Below, one piece after another: positions 20,401-31,537 of a DNA stretch of 64,000 nucleotides. A program made the translations under genes and the position numbers. The notes beneath the pieces are model-generated. The model was given only the letters and a program-made list of their open reading frames with translations, searched no databases and was not told where the DNA came from. The first letter of the stretch is position 1. Every line of letters starts with the position of its first letter. Origin of the DNA: Oceanospirillaceae bacterium. GTDB taxonomy: Bacteria; Pseudomonadota; Gammaproteobacteria; Pseudomonadales; Balneatricaceae. The stretch covers positions 1-64,000 of the forward strand of contig JABGSN010000033.1 in the NCBI GenBank assembly GCA_018647765.1. The letters are read 5' to 3'.

Positions 20401-23082
20401 ATGGGTAAGTCCCTCGTTATCGTCGAATCACCAGCCAAAGCCAAAACTATAAACAAGTACCTAGGTGCCGATTTCATAGTTAAGTCGAGTGTTGGCCATA
20501 TACGGGATTTGCCAACCAGTGCGTCTGCTTCTAGCGCAGACCCCAAAGCAAGGGCTGCTGAAGCCGCAAAAGTTCGCAAGATGGCCCCTGAAGACAAGGT
20601 CATCTATAAACAAGCCCGCTCGCGTAAACAGTTAGTTAGGCGTATGGGTATCGATCCTGGTAATGACTGGCGCGCCGATTATCAAATACTTCCCGGCAAA
20701 GAAAAAGTAGTAGAAGAACTACGCCGCTTAGCTAAAGATGCCGACACCATCTATCTGGCAACCGACTTGGATAGAGAGGGGGAAGCAATTGCTTGGCATC
20801 TACGTGAAGCCATCGGTGGTGATCAAAGCCGCTATCAGCGAGTGGTATTTAATGAGATTACCCAAACTGCAATCCAAGCCGCCTTTGCCAGTCCTGGCGA
20901 ACTTGACATGGATCACGTCAATGCCCAGCAGGCACGTCGCTTTTTAGACCGAGTGGTTGGTTTTATGGTGTCGCCCTTATTGTGGGCCAAAATCGCTCGA
21001 GGCTTATCGGCCGGCCGTGTGCAATCGGTGGCGGTGAAACTCGTGGTGGAGCGAGAGCGCATTATTCGTGCCTTTGTGCCTGATGAATATTGGGAGTTAA
21101 AAGCCGATGTGGTCAATGGCGAAAAAAAGCCACTGTTTTTACAAGTCCACAAACATCACGGTGACGAGTATAAACCCGTTAACCAAGCACAAAGTGAGGC
21201 CGCAGTTGCCAACTTGGAAAAACAAACCTTTGTGGTGCAGCAAAGGCAGGATAAGGCGACATCGAGTAAACCTTCGGCGCCCTATATCACCTCAACGTTG
21301 CAGCAGGCAGCCAGTACTCGCCTAGGTTTTGGTGTCAAAAAGACCATGATGCTGGCGCAGCGATTGTACGAAGCCGGTTACATTACCTACATGCGTACTG
21401 ACTCCACTAATTTGAGTAAGGAAGCGGTGGCTAATTGCCGCGACTATATTGCCAGCAGTTACGGTAAAGAGTATTTGCCAGAAAACCCTATCGGCTACTC
21501 CAGCAAAGATGGCGCACAAGAAGCGCACGAAGCCATACGGCCTTCTGAGGTGGCTTTAAAGTCAACCCAACTCAACAATATGGAACGTGACTCAGAGCGC
21601 TTGTATGAGCTTATCTGGCGTCAATTTGTGGCCTGTCAGATGGTGCCAGCACTCTTTACTAGTACCAGTATCATCGTAGAGGCGGGTGACTTTAGTTTAC
21701 GTACCCGTGGCCGTATCATGCGTTTTGATGGTTATTCTCGGGTTCAGCCTAGTGCCAGTAAAAAAGATGAAGACTTGATCTTGCCTGATGTGAATAAGGG
21801 TGATGTGCTTGCCCTAACGCAACTTACTCCCAGTCAGCACTTTACTAAGTCAGCCCCACGTTTCTCTGAAGCCAGCCTAGTTAAAGAACTTGAAAAGCAG
21901 GGTATTGGTCGGCCATCAACCTATGCCAGCATTATTTCTACCATTCAAGACCGAGGTTATGTAACGGTACAGAATCGGCGTTTTTATGCAGAAAAAATGG
22001 GTGATATTGTGACTGACCGCCTGCAAGAGAACTTTGCTGACTTAATGGATTACTCCTTTACCGCCACCATGGAAAAACGCCTTGATAGCATTGCTAGCGG
22101 TGAAACCGAGTGGAAGCGCCTGTTGAACGCGTTTTACAAAGCCTTCACCCGTAAGTTAAGCCTTGCAGAAGCTGAAGACGGCATGCGCGCTAACAACCCT
22201 ACGATCACCGACATAGAGTGCCCTAGCTGCGCTAAACCGATGAATGTTCGTACCGCTTCTACGGGCGTATTTTTAGGCTGTACCGGTTATGCCTTGCCGC
22301 CTAAAGAACGCTGTAAAGAAACCATTAACTTAGTCTCCGGTGACGAAGTGATTGCGGTGGATGCCGACGATGAGGCCGAATCACGACTGTTGATTAAGAA
22401 ACACCGTTGCAAAATTTGCGACACAGCTATGGATGGATATCTCATCGATGCCCAGCGCAAGCTACATGTGTGTGGTAACAACCCAGACTGTAGTGGCTTC
22501 GAAGTTGAAGCCGGCGAATACCGTATTAAAGGCTATGATGGCCCGCTGATTCAATGTGATAAGTGCGAAGCCGATATGCACCTTAAAACAGGGCGTTTTG
22601 GCAAATATTTCGATTGTTCCAATGGTGACTGTAAAAATACCCGTAAATTACTTCGTAGTGGTGAAGCTGCGCCGCCGAAGATGGACCCTATTCCGATGCC
22701 AGAACTGGCTTGTGAAAAGGTCGATGACACCTATATTTTGCGTGATGGTGCGGCGGGATTATTCCTTGCGGCCAGTAAATTCCCTAAAAATCGTGAAACT
22801 CGAGCACCGTTACTGGCGGAGATCTTACCTCACAAGGCGGTCTTAGACCCTAAATATGTGTTTTTGTTGAGTGCCCCAGTGAAAGACCATGAGGGCAATC
22901 CGTCTATTGTTCGTTATAGTCGTAAAACTAAAGAACAATATGTGATGTCCGAAGTGGACAAAAAAGCGTCCGGTTGGCGTGCCACCTTTGTGGGTGGTAA
23001 ATGGGTAGAGGAAGTGCCGATTAAAAAAGTAGCCAAAAAGGCGGTCAAAAAACCGGCTAAAAAAGCGGCTGCGAAAAAGTAG
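20401..23082 (+). CDS. topA: DNA topoisomerase I
   Basis: An 893-residue type IA topoisomerase that relaxes negative supercoils. The Toprim domain starts near [15 protein letters not shown], with [13 protein letters not shown] as the metal motif. The active Tyr is in [11 protein letters not shown] (near residue 330). The C-terminal part carries zinc-ribbon repeats with CPSC, CKIC and CDKC pairs, followed by a lysine- and alanine-rich basic tail (last ~22 residues). It follows fadBA and precedes the DUF6586-type gene, the order known from pseudomonads. Confidence 0.97.
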   Translation: MGKSLVIVESPAKAKTINKYLGADFIVKSSVGHIRDLPTSASASSADPKARAAEAAKVRKMAPEDKVIYKQARSRKQLVRRMGIDPGNDWRADYQILPGKEKVVEELRRLAKDADTIYLATDLDREGEAIAWHLREAIGGDQSRYQRVVFNEITQTAIQAAFASPGELDMDHVNAQQARRFLDRVVGFMVSPLLWAKIARGLSAGRVQSVAVKLVVERERIIRAFVPDEYWELKADVVNGEKKPLFLQVHKHHGDEYKPVNQAQSEAAVANLEKQTFVVQQRQDKATSSKPSAPYITSTLQQAASTRLGFGVKKTMMLAQRLYEAGYITYMRTDSTNLSKEAVANCRDYIASSYGKEYLPENPIGYSSKDGAQEAHEAIRPSEVALKSTQLNNMERDSERLYELIWRQFVACQMVPALFTSTSIIVEAGDFSLRTRGRIMRFDGYSRVQPSASKKDEDLILPDVNKGDVLALTQLTPSQHFTKSAPRFSEASLVKELEKQGIGRPSTYASIISTIQDRGYVTVQNRRFYAEKMGDIVTDRLQENFADLMDYSFTATMEKRLDSIASGETEWKRLLNAFYKAFTRKLSLAEAEDGMRANNPTITDIECPSCAKPMNVRTASTGVFLGCTGYALPPKERCKETINLVSGDEVIAVDADDEAESRLLIKKHRCKICDTAMDGYLIDAQRKLHVCGNNPDCSGFEVEAGEYRIKGYDGPLIQCDKCEADMHLKTGRFGKYFDCSNGDCKNTRKLLRSGEAAPPKMDPIPMPELACEKVDDTYILRDGAAGLFLAASKFPKNRETRAPLLAEILPHKAVLDPKYVFLLSAPVKDHEGNPSIVRYSRKTKEQYVMSEVDKKASGWRATFVGGKWVEEVPIKKVAKKAVKKPAKKAAAKK

Positions 23083-23083
23083 C

Positions 23084-23623
23084 ATGGCCCAGTCAAACAC
23101 TGTTCAACACTGGTTGCGAGCGAGTCAGCATCGGTGGGCCTTTGCCCAAACTTTATGGCATGATTTACAGCAACATTATGGTAGCGCTGATAACCCAAAT
23201 TATTGGCGCCAGCGCCAGCAACGCATGGCGTATCAATACGCCATTGTTGAACACTTATTGGCTGCTGCCAACAATATGGCCCAAGCGGTGGTTAAGCAGC
23301 TAGCGAATACCCGGTTCGACGACATTGGCAGTTTAACCTGGCCTCAAATTGAAGCGTTGTTAGCCGATCAAGCGTTTTTGTCACCCGCGGCACAAGAGTT
23401 GTTAATACAAATACAAAGCGGCGATTGGGCCGACTTGATTGGACTACAAGCGCAGTCTGATTATAGTTTGACACCTTCTACTGATAACCCAGTGGTGTCT
23501 AATGTTATTGCCATTCAATCAAGCGAAGACTTTGCCAACCCGGATCACTGGCCGGTCCAACCCTGGTTGCGTGATATGCAATGTTTGTTCACTCGTGTAC
23601 GGGACTCACTTCAAGAGTTCTAA
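23084..23623 (+). CDS. DUF6586-type hypothetical protein
   Basis: A 179-residue helical protein that starts one base after the topA stop, so it is cotranslated. The N-terminal helices (HWLRASQHRWAFAQTLWHDL) and the position after topA match the DUF6586-type proteins of pseudomonads; the family call rests on position and general pattern. No membrane segment is seen and the function is unknown. Confidence 0.75.
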   Translation: MAQSNTVQHWLRASQHRWAFAQTLWHDLQQHYGSADNPNYWRQRQQRMAYQYAIVEHLLAAANNMAQAVVKQLANTRFDDIGSLTWPQIEALLADQAFLSPAAQELLIQIQSGDWADLIGLQAQSDYSLTPSTDNPVVSNVIAIQSSEDFANPDHWPVQPWLRDMQCLFTRVRDSLQEF

Positions 23624-23625
23624 CC

Positions 23626-23844
23626 TTAGCCGCTAAATTGATCCGCCGGCATAATGTTCACCGATTCATGCAGCTCACTATAAACCACCACAATACGTTG
23701 CTGCTCCAGCTGTAGTAATAGCTGTGCAACTTTGTCAGATAGGCTGATTTCATAAGCGCCATAATCGGTGCCATCGCGGCTCGCGTATTCTTCTAACAGC
23801 TGGTTAAGGGTGGTCGGGTTGATCTGTTGCCAAGGTACAATCAT
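23626..23844 (-). CDS. yheU: YheU family protein (UPF0270)
   Basis: A 72-residue protein that aligns along its whole length with E. coli YheU: MIVPWQQINPTTLNQLLEEY, REGTDYG-like SRDGTDYGAYE, and SELHESVNIMP near the end. The function is unknown. It converges with the DUF6586-type gene and lies 13 bases after the lipoprotein gene on the same strand. Confidence 0.92.
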   Translation of the reverse strand: MIVPWQQINPTTLNQLLEEYASRDGTDYGAYEISLSDKVAQLLLQLEQQRIVVVYSELHESVNIMPADQFSG

Positions 23845-23857
23845 AAAATTTACATGC

Positions 23858-24466
23858 TTAACTCACTGGAGTGCAAAATTGCAGTTGGCTACGGTAGCGG
23901 CTGGCTTGCGCCGACACTTTTTTAGCCACCGTTAACAACCAGGGTTTGGCTAAATACGATTTTTTAGCAAAACCACCATTGCCCTCATGATACGCAAGGT
24001 ACAGATGGTAAGCGTCATTACGATCGATATTGTTAAGACGCACAGAACGGGCGTTATACCAACCTACAAAATCTATAGCATCATGAAAGTTAGTGCGTTT
24101 AGCCGAATGATAACCGGTTAATTGCTGGTATAAGGTCCAAGTGCCGTTAATGGCCTGCGGGTAGCCATAGGCGCTGGACAAGTGGTCACCGGGGAATACG
24201 CCTAGAATGCGTTTGCGAGGCGGCCGTGCCGTGGCACTATAACCTGATTCGTGCTGGATGAAGGCCATGCTAATACTGCTGTGGATATCCCAAGCCTGTT
24301 GGGACGCGTTTGCACTGCGTTGCCATGGGCCATATTGGGCGTATATACCACATAGGTTATGCGGGGTTTGGGGTTTGCTGTTGAAACCGCCAAGGTTGCC
24401 AGTGCCGCTACAAGCCGTCACTAACACCAGCAGTATCGCCGCAGCAACGAGTTTAAAGGTGGCCAT
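23858..24466 (-). CDS. Lipoprotein with lytic transglycosylase-like domain
   Basis: A 202-residue protein with a lipoprotein signal: hydrophobic residues 6-17 and lipobox VTAC-S, so Cys19 is the likely lipid anchor. The mature part has IQHESGYSA with a candidate catalytic Glu, SAYGYPQAINGTW and YLAYHEGNGGF, the usual blocks of SLT-type lysozyme-fold enzymes. It is probably a periplasmic or outer-membrane muramidase. The start overlaps the end of the upstream gene by 14 bases. Confidence 0.85.
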   Translation of the reverse strand: MATFKLVAAAILLVLVTACSGTGNLGGFNSKPQTPHNLCGIYAQYGPWQRSANASQQAWDIHSSISMAFIQHESGYSATARPPRKRILGVFPGDHLSSAYGYPQAINGTWTLYQQLTGYHSAKRTNFHDAIDFVGWYNARSVRLNNIDRNDAYHLYLAYHEGNGGFAKKSYLAKPWLLTVAKKVSAQASRYRSQLQFCTPVS

Positions 24467-24938
24467 TGCGCCGGGCCCAGCATAGTTGCATGAGCCGCAC
24501 TTGATGTTCGGCTTGTAACAAATCTAAACCCGTTTCGTGGGCCAAATCTTGTAGTTCATCGCGCCAGTCGTCGCCGAGTAGTTCACTCACGTCGTCATGC
24601 CGAGTGGACAGTTCAAAGGAGAGTTCTATATCGAGGGCGTCGACTAAATGTTCTAAACCTTGGGCGGGGGTAAAATCACCATGGCCCACCACATGGCACG
24701 CATCTAGATCGTCATTCATTTCCAGTAATACGTCTTTTACTGAATGGCCCATGGCACTGATCATACTGTCACTTAAATGATCGCTATAGCGCAACTGGGG
24801 TGGCCAATTATCATCGGCTAATATGAGACTGGATTTTATGCTCCCATCCGGTAAGGTCCAGGCCGCCGCTATCGGGTAGTAGGGCTCTTCTGGGCAGGTT
24901 TCGACGGCAATAAAAAGGGCAAGACTGGAATCGGTCAT
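24453..24938 (-). CDS. Hypothetical acidic protein
   Basis: A 161-residue acidic protein. The opening ALFIAVETCPEEPYYPIAAAW, with strands around an acidic residue and a later CHVVGHGDF, is vaguely like a degenerate DEDD exonuclease fold, but the full motif set is not visible, so I give no function. It overlaps the downstream lipoprotein gene and is divergent from acs. Confidence 0.72.
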   Translation of the reverse strand: MTDSSLALFIAVETCPEEPYYPIAAAWTLPDGSIKSSLILADDNWPPQLRYSDHLSDSMISAMGHSVKDVLLEMNDDLDACHVVGHGDFTPAQGLEHLVDALDIELSFELSTRHDDVSELLGDDWRDELQDLAHETGLDLLQAEHQVRLMQLCWARRNGHL

Positions 24939-25113
24939 AGTGATGAAACGGCTGTGTCGGTCGGTTAAGTGGAAAGCATGGCCTATGGGTTACGCCAAAG
25001 CAAGGTAAGTTTAGCAGATGAAGGAGAATATTAAGCCAAAGTCGTATTTAAAAACTGCGATAGAGTTGGTATAAATACACAGTTAATTCCCTTGCCTACC
25101 ATTTGGAACTTAT

Positions 25114-27054
25114 ATGAGTGACGTGAAGACCTATCCAGCAGACACCTCCATCGCCCAAGCATCCGGCTTGAATGAGCAGAAACGTGGGGCGCTGTACCAA
25201 CAATCGGTCTCCGATCCGCAGACATTTTGGCGCGAACAGGGGCAGCGCTTAGATTGGATCAAGCAGCCGACACAAATCAAAAACACCCGTTTTACCCCTA
25301 ATGATGTATCCATTGAGTGGTACGCAGACGGTCAGCTCAACGTGGCTGCAAACTGCCTAGATCGCCACTTGGCAGAGCATGGTGACGAAATTGCTATTAT
25401 TTGGGAAGGTGATGACCCGAGTGAATCGCGACATATCAGTTACACAGAATTACACGCTGAAGTATGCCAGTTTAGTAATGCATTATTGGCCCAAGGTGCT
25501 AAAAAAGGCGATGTAATTACCCTTTACATGCCCATGATTCCAGAAGCGGCTGTGGCCATGTTGGCTTGTGCCCGTATCGGCGCGGTACATTCGGTGATCT
25601 TTGGTGGTTTCTCGCCAGATGCGATCGCTGGCCGTGTAGAAGGCGCTAAGAGTAATATTGTGATCACTGCTGACGAAGGTTTACGCGGTGGTAAAAAGGT
25701 GCCTCTAAAAGCTAACGTCGACACGGGTTTAGCTAAAGTTGACTGTGTTGATACCGTGATCGTGGTTAAGCGTACCGGCAAAGACATCAACTGGGTCGAG
25801 GGTCGAGATGTATGGTACGGCGATATTATCGAGTCTGCATCTACCTGCCACACGCCGGAAGTGATGAATGGTGAAGACCCATTGTTTATCTTGTATACGT
25901 CTGGTTCTACCGGTCAGCCTAAGGGCCTTGAACACACCACTGCTGGTTATTTGGTGTGGAGTGCGATGACCCATGAGATGGTGTTTGACTATAATCCAGG
26001 CGATATTTACTGGTGTACAGCAGACGTGGGTTGGATCACTGGCCACAGTTATATCGTTTATGGCCCGCTGGCTAACCGTGCCACTACACTAATGTTTGAA
26101 GGTGTACCAAACTACCCAACCAATGCGCGTTTTGGTGAAGTGATTGAAAAGCATAAAGTCAATCAATTTTACACCGCACCCACGGCCATTCGCGCGCTCA
26201 TGCAGCACGGCGATGATGTGTTGTCTAACGCCGACGTGTCTAGTATCCGTGTGTTGGGTAGCGTAGGTGAACCTATTAATCCAGAAGCGTGGTTGTGGTA
26301 CCGCAAAACCTTCAGTGATGGCAACGCCCCTGTAGTTGATACCTGGTGGCAAACTGAAACGGGTGGCCACATGCTTACCCCTCTGCCTGGTGCTGTGCCG
26401 ACTAAACCTGGTTCTGCAACCCTACCGTTTTTTGGTGTCTTGCCGGCCTTGGTCGACAACGAAGGTAACGAGCTGGAAGGTACTGCCGAAGGTAACCTTG
26501 TGATTAAGGACAGCTGGCCTGGACAGGCTCGATCTATTTGGGGCAATCATAAGCGTTATGAAGAAACCTATTTCTCTACCTTTAATAACTATTACTTCAC
26601 TGGCGACGGTGCACGCCGTGATGAAGATGGTTATTATTGGATTACCGGCCGAGTAGACGACGTGCTTAACGTGTCTGGTCACCGTATGGGAACCGCTGAA
26701 ATCGAAAGTGCATTGGTGGCTCATAAGGCCGTTTCTGAAGCCGCTGTAGTGGGTTACCCGCATGCCGTTAAAGGCCAAGGTATTTATTGCTACGTTACGC
26801 TGCAAGACGGTGTGGCTAGCAGTAAAGAACTGATGATGGAGCTACGCAACTGGGTGCGCGCAGAAATCGGTCCAATCGCTTCACCGGACTTGATGCAGTT
26901 TGCGCCTAATTTACCAAAAACTCGCTCTGGAAAAATTATGCGCCGTATTTTACGTAAGATTGCGGCCAATGATTTTGGCGAGTTGGGTGATACATCAACC
27001 TTATCTGACCCTAATGTGGTAGACGAATTGATTGAGAATAGGCAGAATACGTAA
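25114..27054 (+). CDS. acs: Acetyl-CoA synthetase
   Basis: A 646-residue AMP-forming acetate-CoA ligase of full length. ATP motif [11 protein letters not shown] (near 261), WWQTETGG, the hinge region [20 protein letters not shown], and the regulatory Lys in RSGKIMRR (near 607) that is acetylated in known Acs proteins. It converts acetate to acetyl-CoA. The response regulator gene crbR starts 27 bases downstream, and CrbS/CrbR is the known activator of acs in Vibrio and Pseudomonas, so control by that system is likely. Arms GTATTT/AAATAC lie at 25044-25078 upstream. Confidence 0.97.
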   Translation: MSDVKTYPADTSIAQASGLNEQKRGALYQQSVSDPQTFWREQGQRLDWIKQPTQIKNTRFTPNDVSIEWYADGQLNVAANCLDRHLAEHGDEIAIIWEGDDPSESRHISYTELHAEVCQFSNALLAQGAKKGDVITLYMPMIPEAAVAMLACARIGAVHSVIFGGFSPDAIAGRVEGAKSNIVITADEGLRGGKKVPLKANVDTGLAKVDCVDTVIVVKRTGKDINWVEGRDVWYGDIIESASTCHTPEVMNGEDPLFILYTSGSTGQPKGLEHTTAGYLVWSAMTHEMVFDYNPGDIYWCTADVGWITGHSYIVYGPLANRATTLMFEGVPNYPTNARFGEVIEKHKVNQFYTAPTAIRALMQHGDDVLSNADVSSIRVLGSVGEPINPEAWLWYRKTFSDGNAPVVDTWWQTETGGHMLTPLPGAVPTKPGSATLPFFGVLPALVDNEGNELEGTAEGNLVIKDSWPGQARSIWGNHKRYEETYFSTFNNYYFTGDGARRDEDGYYWITGRVDDVLNVSGHRMGTAEIESALVAHKAVSEAAVVGYPHAVKGQGIYCYVTLQDGVASSKELMMELRNWVRAEIGPIASPDLMQFAPNLPKTRSGKIMRRILRKIAANDFGELGDTSTLSDPNVVDELIENRQNT

Positions 27055-27081
27055 TTAATCTAATGCTGTAGTGGAGTAATT

Positions 27082-27744
27082 ATGCAAACGAGCCATACTA
27101 TCATCGTTGCCGATGATCACCCATTGTTTAGGGCCGCTTTAATGCAATCCTTGGGGTCCCAAGTATCAGCGGCTAAAGTGTTGGAAGCGGAAACCCTGCA
27201 GCAACTTGAAGATCAAATTCAAACCGACATCGATTTGGTATTGTTAGACTTGCACATGCCTGGGGCCAGTGGGTTTTCTGGCCTTATCTATCTGCGTACA
27301 CATTTTCCTAGCGTGCCGGTCGTGGTGGTGTCTGGTAATGAACAAGCCAGTGTCATTCATCGTGCGATGCATTTTGGTGCCTCAGGTTTTATTCCTAAGT
27401 CTTCATCCATGTCCACCATCGCCCAAGCCATACAGCTGGTGTTAGACGGTGGCCAGTGGGTGCCAGACGACGTGCCAGAAGCAGATCAACAAGTGGATGC
27501 GCAAGACAGTCAATTTGCAGATCAGTTAGCCAGCCTTACACCGCAGCAATTCAAGGTGATGGTAATGTTGACCGAGGGTTTGTTAAATAAGCAAATCGCC
27601 TATGAACTGAACGTCTCTGAAGCCACCATCAAAGCCCACGTTACCGCTATTTTGCGTAAGCTAGGGGTGTATAGCCGTACGCAAGCCGTGATTGCCGCAG
27701 GTCGGCTTAGAATTGAGCACCCGCAGGACGAGAGCATAAACTAA
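27082..27744 (+). CDS. crbR: LuxR-family response regulator (CrbR/ErdR-like)
   Basis: A 220-residue NarL/LuxR-type regulator. The receiver domain covers residues ~7-125, with DD in VADDHPLF, the phospho-Asp in LLDLHMPG (near 54) and Lys in FIPKSS. The C-terminal helix-turn-helix runs from LTPQQFKVM to EATIKAHVTAILRKLGV. The position between acs and a symporter-fused histidine kinase makes it the CrbR of the CrbS/CrbR acetate switch. It converges with crbS, with 15 bases between the stops. Confidence 0.88.
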   Translation: MQTSHTIIVADDHPLFRAALMQSLGSQVSAAKVLEAETLQQLEDQIQTDIDLVLLDLHMPGASGFSGLIYLRTHFPSVPVVVVSGNEQASVIHRAMHFGASGFIPKSSSMSTIAQAIQLVLDGGQWVPDDVPEADQQVDAQDSQFADQLASLTPQQFKVMVMLTEGLLNKQIAYELNVSEATIKAHVTAILRKLGVYSRTQAVIAAGRLRIEHPQDESIN

Positions 27745-27759
27745 GCGTGTAGTTATAGC

Positions 27760-30700
27760 TCAGCCTTGGCGTGGTTTTAAACGGCTAAGGCTGGCTCTTA
27801 ATGCCGCTGGTTTAAGTGGTTTGTTGAGCAACAAAGCACCCGCTTCGGCCACCGCACTAGCCACTTCCTCTGTTCGATCAGCAGTAATACAAATAGCCGC
27901 AATTTCACGCTGGTACACTTGCCGAATCCGAGCAATGGCGGCGCTGCCTGTTTGTCCTTGGTCTAAGTGATAATCAGCCAATATAACGTCAGGTTCAACA
28001 TCGGCGGCCACCAACTGCTTTAATGCTTGTGCTACGTTAGTGGCAGTAATCACCTGGCAACCCCAGCCCCTTAATAGTTTCTCCATACCCAATATAATGG
28101 GTGCTTCGTTATCAATGCACATAACCTTCAGTCCGGTAAGGTTGCTGGTGCCTGCCTGCTTGCTGATAGGTTTTGTCTGAGCTAACACCTTGCGCGTATC
28201 GCCGAAGGGCACCGTGATGCCAAATTGACTGCCGTTGCCTTGCCATGATTGGAAGGTTAACTCATGATTTAATAATTTAGCAGTGCGATCGGCAATTGCT
28301 AGACCCAAACCTAGTCCTTGTACATTTTGCGTGGCGGGGTGGTCAAGCCGTTTAAATTCTTCAAATACTTCACTTTGTTTTTGTGGAGCAATGCCAATAC
28401 CGGTGTCCCACACTTGAATTTCGAGTTGGCCCGCGCGCCGCCTGCAGCCTAATAGCACTTTGCCCTGAGGGGTATAGCGCAAGGCGTTAGTGAGGAAGTT
28501 TTGCAATATTCTACGTAAATGTTGTTGGTCGCTGTACACCACTTGGTGACAAGGCACATAATCAAACTGTATGCCTTTTTGCTGACACAACAGGTTCAGT
28601 TCTGTGGCTAATTTTTGGGTCACTCGATCAATTGAAAAATGACTAAATTTTGGCGACAGGGTGCCGGCATCGAGTTTGGAGATTTCGATCAAAGTGGTGA
28701 TCAGTTCTTCAGCTGCACCTAGTGAGTCGTCTAGGTGGGCGAGGGTGGCTGCTAGTTCACCCTCGGGGTGTTGTTGAGACAAAGACGAAGAGAACAGCCG
28801 TGCCGCATTAAGGGGTTGCATTAAGTCGTGGCTGGCAGCGGCCAAAAAACGCGTTTTACTGTGGTTGGCTTGGTCCGCTAAAACTTTAGCGTTGCTTAAC
28901 TGATCGTTGGCGACAACCAGTGCTTTGGTGCGGTCTGCCACCCGTTGTTCGAGCGTTTCATTGCTTTCTTTAAGTTTTGATTCAATGTCCTTATGGGCCG
29001 TAATGTCCATATAGGTGTTAACATAGCCGCCGCCAGGCATGGCATTGCCACGCACCTCAAATACGGCTCCGTCGGCACGGTAACGCAGGTGCGTATGCGT
29101 AAGGCCGTGTTCGAGGGTGTGCAGGCGTTGTGAAACCTGTTGTTCAAGGTCGCCGTCACCATAATCACCATTGATGGCATTGTGGCGAATGACGTCGATA
29201 ATGGGGCGACCGATGTTAATTAAGCCGTCTGGAAAGTTGAACATTTCTAGATATCGGTGATTCCACACCACTAAACGCATGTCGTTGTCGACCACACTAA
29301 TGCCTTGGTCAATGTGTTCAATGGTGGATTGTAGCATCGAGCGATTAAATTTAAACACCTTAGACGCTTCATCTACTATCGACACCACGTCGCCAAGGTG
29401 CATTTCGGTGCCTTGCAGGCTCGAAGCCAAAATAATGCGTGCAGATGAGGCGCCAATGACGCCGGCTAGCATACGCTCTGCATAGGCGGCTAAGGCTTGG
29501 TCTATGGGATCATTGGGGTTGAGGGTTTGGCCGGATTGACGGGCAAAATGATGAAACGCCTCGCGGCTGCGTTTATGGCCTAAGAAGCGCTCACATAAGG
29601 TTTTTAGGTCGGCAAAACAGGCGTTCTCATATTCGGAATTCGTGGTGGGGATGGAGTTGCTTAAGCGCAAATCGACAAAATGATCGGCTTGTATGCGGTC
29701 TTGTACGCGCGTCTGAGTTAAGCGCGACACCCACACAAAAGCCACAATATTAAGGCTTAATGACAAAATAGTGGCATGGGTAATGGGGTCAAAACCGTTA
29801 AGCCCAAACATGGCGGTAGGGCGCAACCAGCTAATGCCAAATAAACCATTTTCTACCAGTCGTAAAGTGTCAATACCTAGGCCGCTTAGGTTGGGTACCA
29901 TCAAGGTGTAAATCCACACTGCAAAACCGAGACCTAAGCCAGCGAGCGCGCCGTAACGGTTGCCCTGGCGCCAAAACACGCCGCCAATCATCGACGGTGC
30001 AAACTGAGCCACAGCCACAAACGCCGTTAACCCAAGTGACACTAAACTGTTGCTATCGCCAATTAATAAAAAATAACCATAAGCGGCCAATAACATGGCG
30101 ATAATAACCACTCTGCGTACCCGGAGTAACAGGCGGCCAATGTTTTTGTCATGGTCTGCCTCTAGCGGCGATAAATGAAAGATCACTGGCATTACAATGT
30201 CGTTACAAATCATGGTGCTAATGGATACCGTGGCTACAATGACCATGCCCGTGGCTGCCGACAGGCCGCCAATGTACGCCAAGGTGGCGAGGCTATGAGC
30301 ACCTTGGCTAAGCGGTACCATTAATACAAAGGTATCTGAAGCCACGTCTTGGTTAGTAAATAAGTAGCTGCCAGCCGCAGCGATAGGCAGCATAAAAATA
30401 CAAAAGATAATCAGGTAGAGCGGAAACAGCCAGCGTGCGGTATGTAAATCGCCAGGGTTAGTGTTTTCCACAATACCAACTTGGAACTGTCGTGGTAAAC
30501 ACAGCATGGCTAAAAAGGCGAGCAAGGTTTCGGTGAGAAAATTAATCCGCAAAGGATTGAAGTCGGCTAGCTGTTGGCGTAAACCACTGTCTTCAATGTG
30601 CTGAATTAAGCCGCCGATGCCCTCAAATAAACCAAATACCACAAACAGACCTACGGCTACAAAGGCGACCAATTTAACCAAGGATTCAAAGGCGATGGCG

Positions 30701-31269
30701 AGTACCATGCCTTGGTGGTGTTCGCTGGTGTCAATTTGGCGGGTACCAAATAAAATCGCAAAGGCGGCCATAAACACAGCCACTAAAAGGGCGGTGTTAG
30801 TGGAGCCTAAATGAACCCCTGATCCGCCTGAAACCATGATGTCGAAACTTTGCGAGACGGCTTTTAGCTGCAAGGCAATGTAGGGCAAAATACCCAAAGT
30901 GGCCATGATGGTAATAAAAATTGCCAAGCCGCGACTTTTGCCATAACGCGAGGCAATAAAGTCGGCAATGGTGGTGAGGTTTTCCTGCTTGGCAATGAGG
31001 ATGATTTTGTAGATGAGCCCCCAGCCGAAGGTGAATAGCAGTATTGGGCCGAGGTAAATTGATAAAAATTCCCAACCGCTGGCAGCTCGAGAAACCGAGC
31101 CGTAAAAGGTCCAAGAGGTGCAGTAAACGGCAAGCGATAAGCTGTAAGTAACTGGTTGGCTGAGGCGTCCATGGAGCGGTTTTTTTCGGTTGTCGCCATA
31201 GTAGGCTATTAAAAAAAGCAGCCCGACGTAAGTCAAAGAAATAAGAATGATGACCCATGTGTCGAGCAT
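27760..31269 (-). CDS. crbS: Sodium/solute symporter-fused hybrid histidine kinase CrbS
   Basis: A 1169-residue protein. Residues ~1-510 form an SLC5-type transporter with about 13 membrane helices. Next come a helical STAC-like linker (near 590-630), a PAS domain (near 640-760, STIEHIDQGISVVDNDMRLVVWN), a coiled coil, a HisKA domain with SHDLMQPLNAARL (His near 814), a HATPase domain (NFLTNALRYTP, DTGIGI, GLGLGLAI) and a receiver domain with Asp in ILADYHLD (near 1098). The arrangement is that of CrbS/MxtR, which responds to acetate metabolism and activates acs through CrbR. It is divergent from the symporter operon. Confidence 0.92.
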   Translation of the reverse strand: MLDTWVIILISLTYVGLLFLIAYYGDNRKKPLHGRLSQPVTYSLSLAVYCTSWTFYGSVSRAASGWEFLSIYLGPILLFTFGWGLIYKIILIAKQENLTTIADFIASRYGKSRGLAIFITIMATLGILPYIALQLKAVSQSFDIMVSGGSGVHLGSTNTALLVAVFMAAFAILFGTRQIDTSEHHQGMVLAIAFESLVKLVAFVAVGLFVVFGLFEGIGGLIQHIEDSGLRQQLADFNPLRINFLTETLLAFLAMLCLPRQFQVGIVENTNPGDLHTARWLFPLYLIIFCIFMLPIAAAGSYLFTNQDVASDTFVLMVPLSQGAHSLATLAYIGGLSAATGMVIVATVSISTMICNDIVMPVIFHLSPLEADHDKNIGRLLLRVRRVVIIAMLLAAYGYFLLIGDSNSLVSLGLTAFVAVAQFAPSMIGGVFWRQGNRYGALAGLGLGFAVWIYTLMVPNLSGLGIDTLRLVENGLFGISWLRPTAMFGLNGFDPITHATILSLSLNIVAFVWVSRLTQTRVQDRIQADHFVDLRLSNSIPTTNSEYENACFADLKTLCERFLGHKRSREAFHHFARQSGQTLNPNDPIDQALAAYAERMLAGVIGASSARIILASSLQGTEMHLGDVVSIVDEASKVFKFNRSMLQSTIEHIDQGISVVDNDMRLVVWNHRYLEMFNFPDGLINIGRPIIDVIRHNAINGDYGDGDLEQQVSQRLHTLEHGLTHTHLRYRADGAVFEVRGNAMPGGGYVNTYMDITAHKDIESKLKESNETLEQRVADRTKALVVANDQLSNAKVLADQANHSKTRFLAAASHDLMQPLNAARLFSSSLSQQHPEGELAATLAHLDDSLGAAEELITTLIEISKLDAGTLSPKFSHFSIDRVTQKLATELNLLCQQKGIQFDYVPCHQVVYSDQQHLRRILQNFLTNALRYTPQGKVLLGCRRRAGQLEIQVWDTGIGIAPQKQSEVFEEFKRLDHPATQNVQGLGLGLAIADRTAKLLNHELTFQSWQGNGSQFGITVPFGDTRKVLAQTKPISKQAGTSNLTGLKVMCIDNEAPIILGMEKLLRGWGCQVITATNVAQALKQLVAADVEPDVILADYHLDQGQTGSAAIARIRQVYQREIAAICITADRTEEVASAVAEAGALLLNKPLKPAALRASLSRLKPRQG

Positions 31270-31376
31270 AGAGAAGCCTTAGTCAATGAGGTGGATTATG
31301 TTGTGGTTATTAGTTATACCACGACCCTTAGATTTATGCTTCAATTCTAATTATTGGTAAAGTATTTTAAAATCAA

Positions 31377-31404
31377 TTGCCTATGAATTAATTGCTGATA
31401 CTAT
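31377..31404 (+). promoter_or_regulatory. Predicted promoter of the symporter operon
   Basis: TTGCCT (31377-31382), a 16-base spacer and TACTAT (31399-31404), giving a leader of about 130 nt before the DUF4212 gene. The -10 region overlaps an inverted repeat, GATAC (31397-31401) and GTATC (31421-31425). Confidence 0.45.
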
Positions 31405-31424
31405 ATACTAAAGTATTAGGGTAT

Positions 31425-31435
31425 CGTACTGTACG
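31425..31435. promoter_or_regulatory. Palindrome CGTACTGTACG, possible operator
   Basis: Five-base arms CGTAC/GTACG around a single T, placed about 20 bases after the predicted -10 and in the space shared by crbS and the symporter operon. CrbR binding is possible but not shown. Confidence 0.35.
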
Positions 31436-31537
31436 TTTTGCAGCGTCAACGGGCGCCCAAAAAGGCGGCTTTGCATTGATCTGAATGTGGCAAATGGGTA
31501 TCATGGGTTTTAACAAAAATAATAAAAAAGGTATTGT

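Noticed and set aside
24453-24938. DEDD exonuclease
   Set aside because: The opening strand resembles motif I, but motifs II and III are not found.
31500-31530. Sigma-54 promoter upstream of the DUF4212 gene (TGGCAAAT...)
   Set aside because: The -12 element (TTGC) is missing at the required distance.
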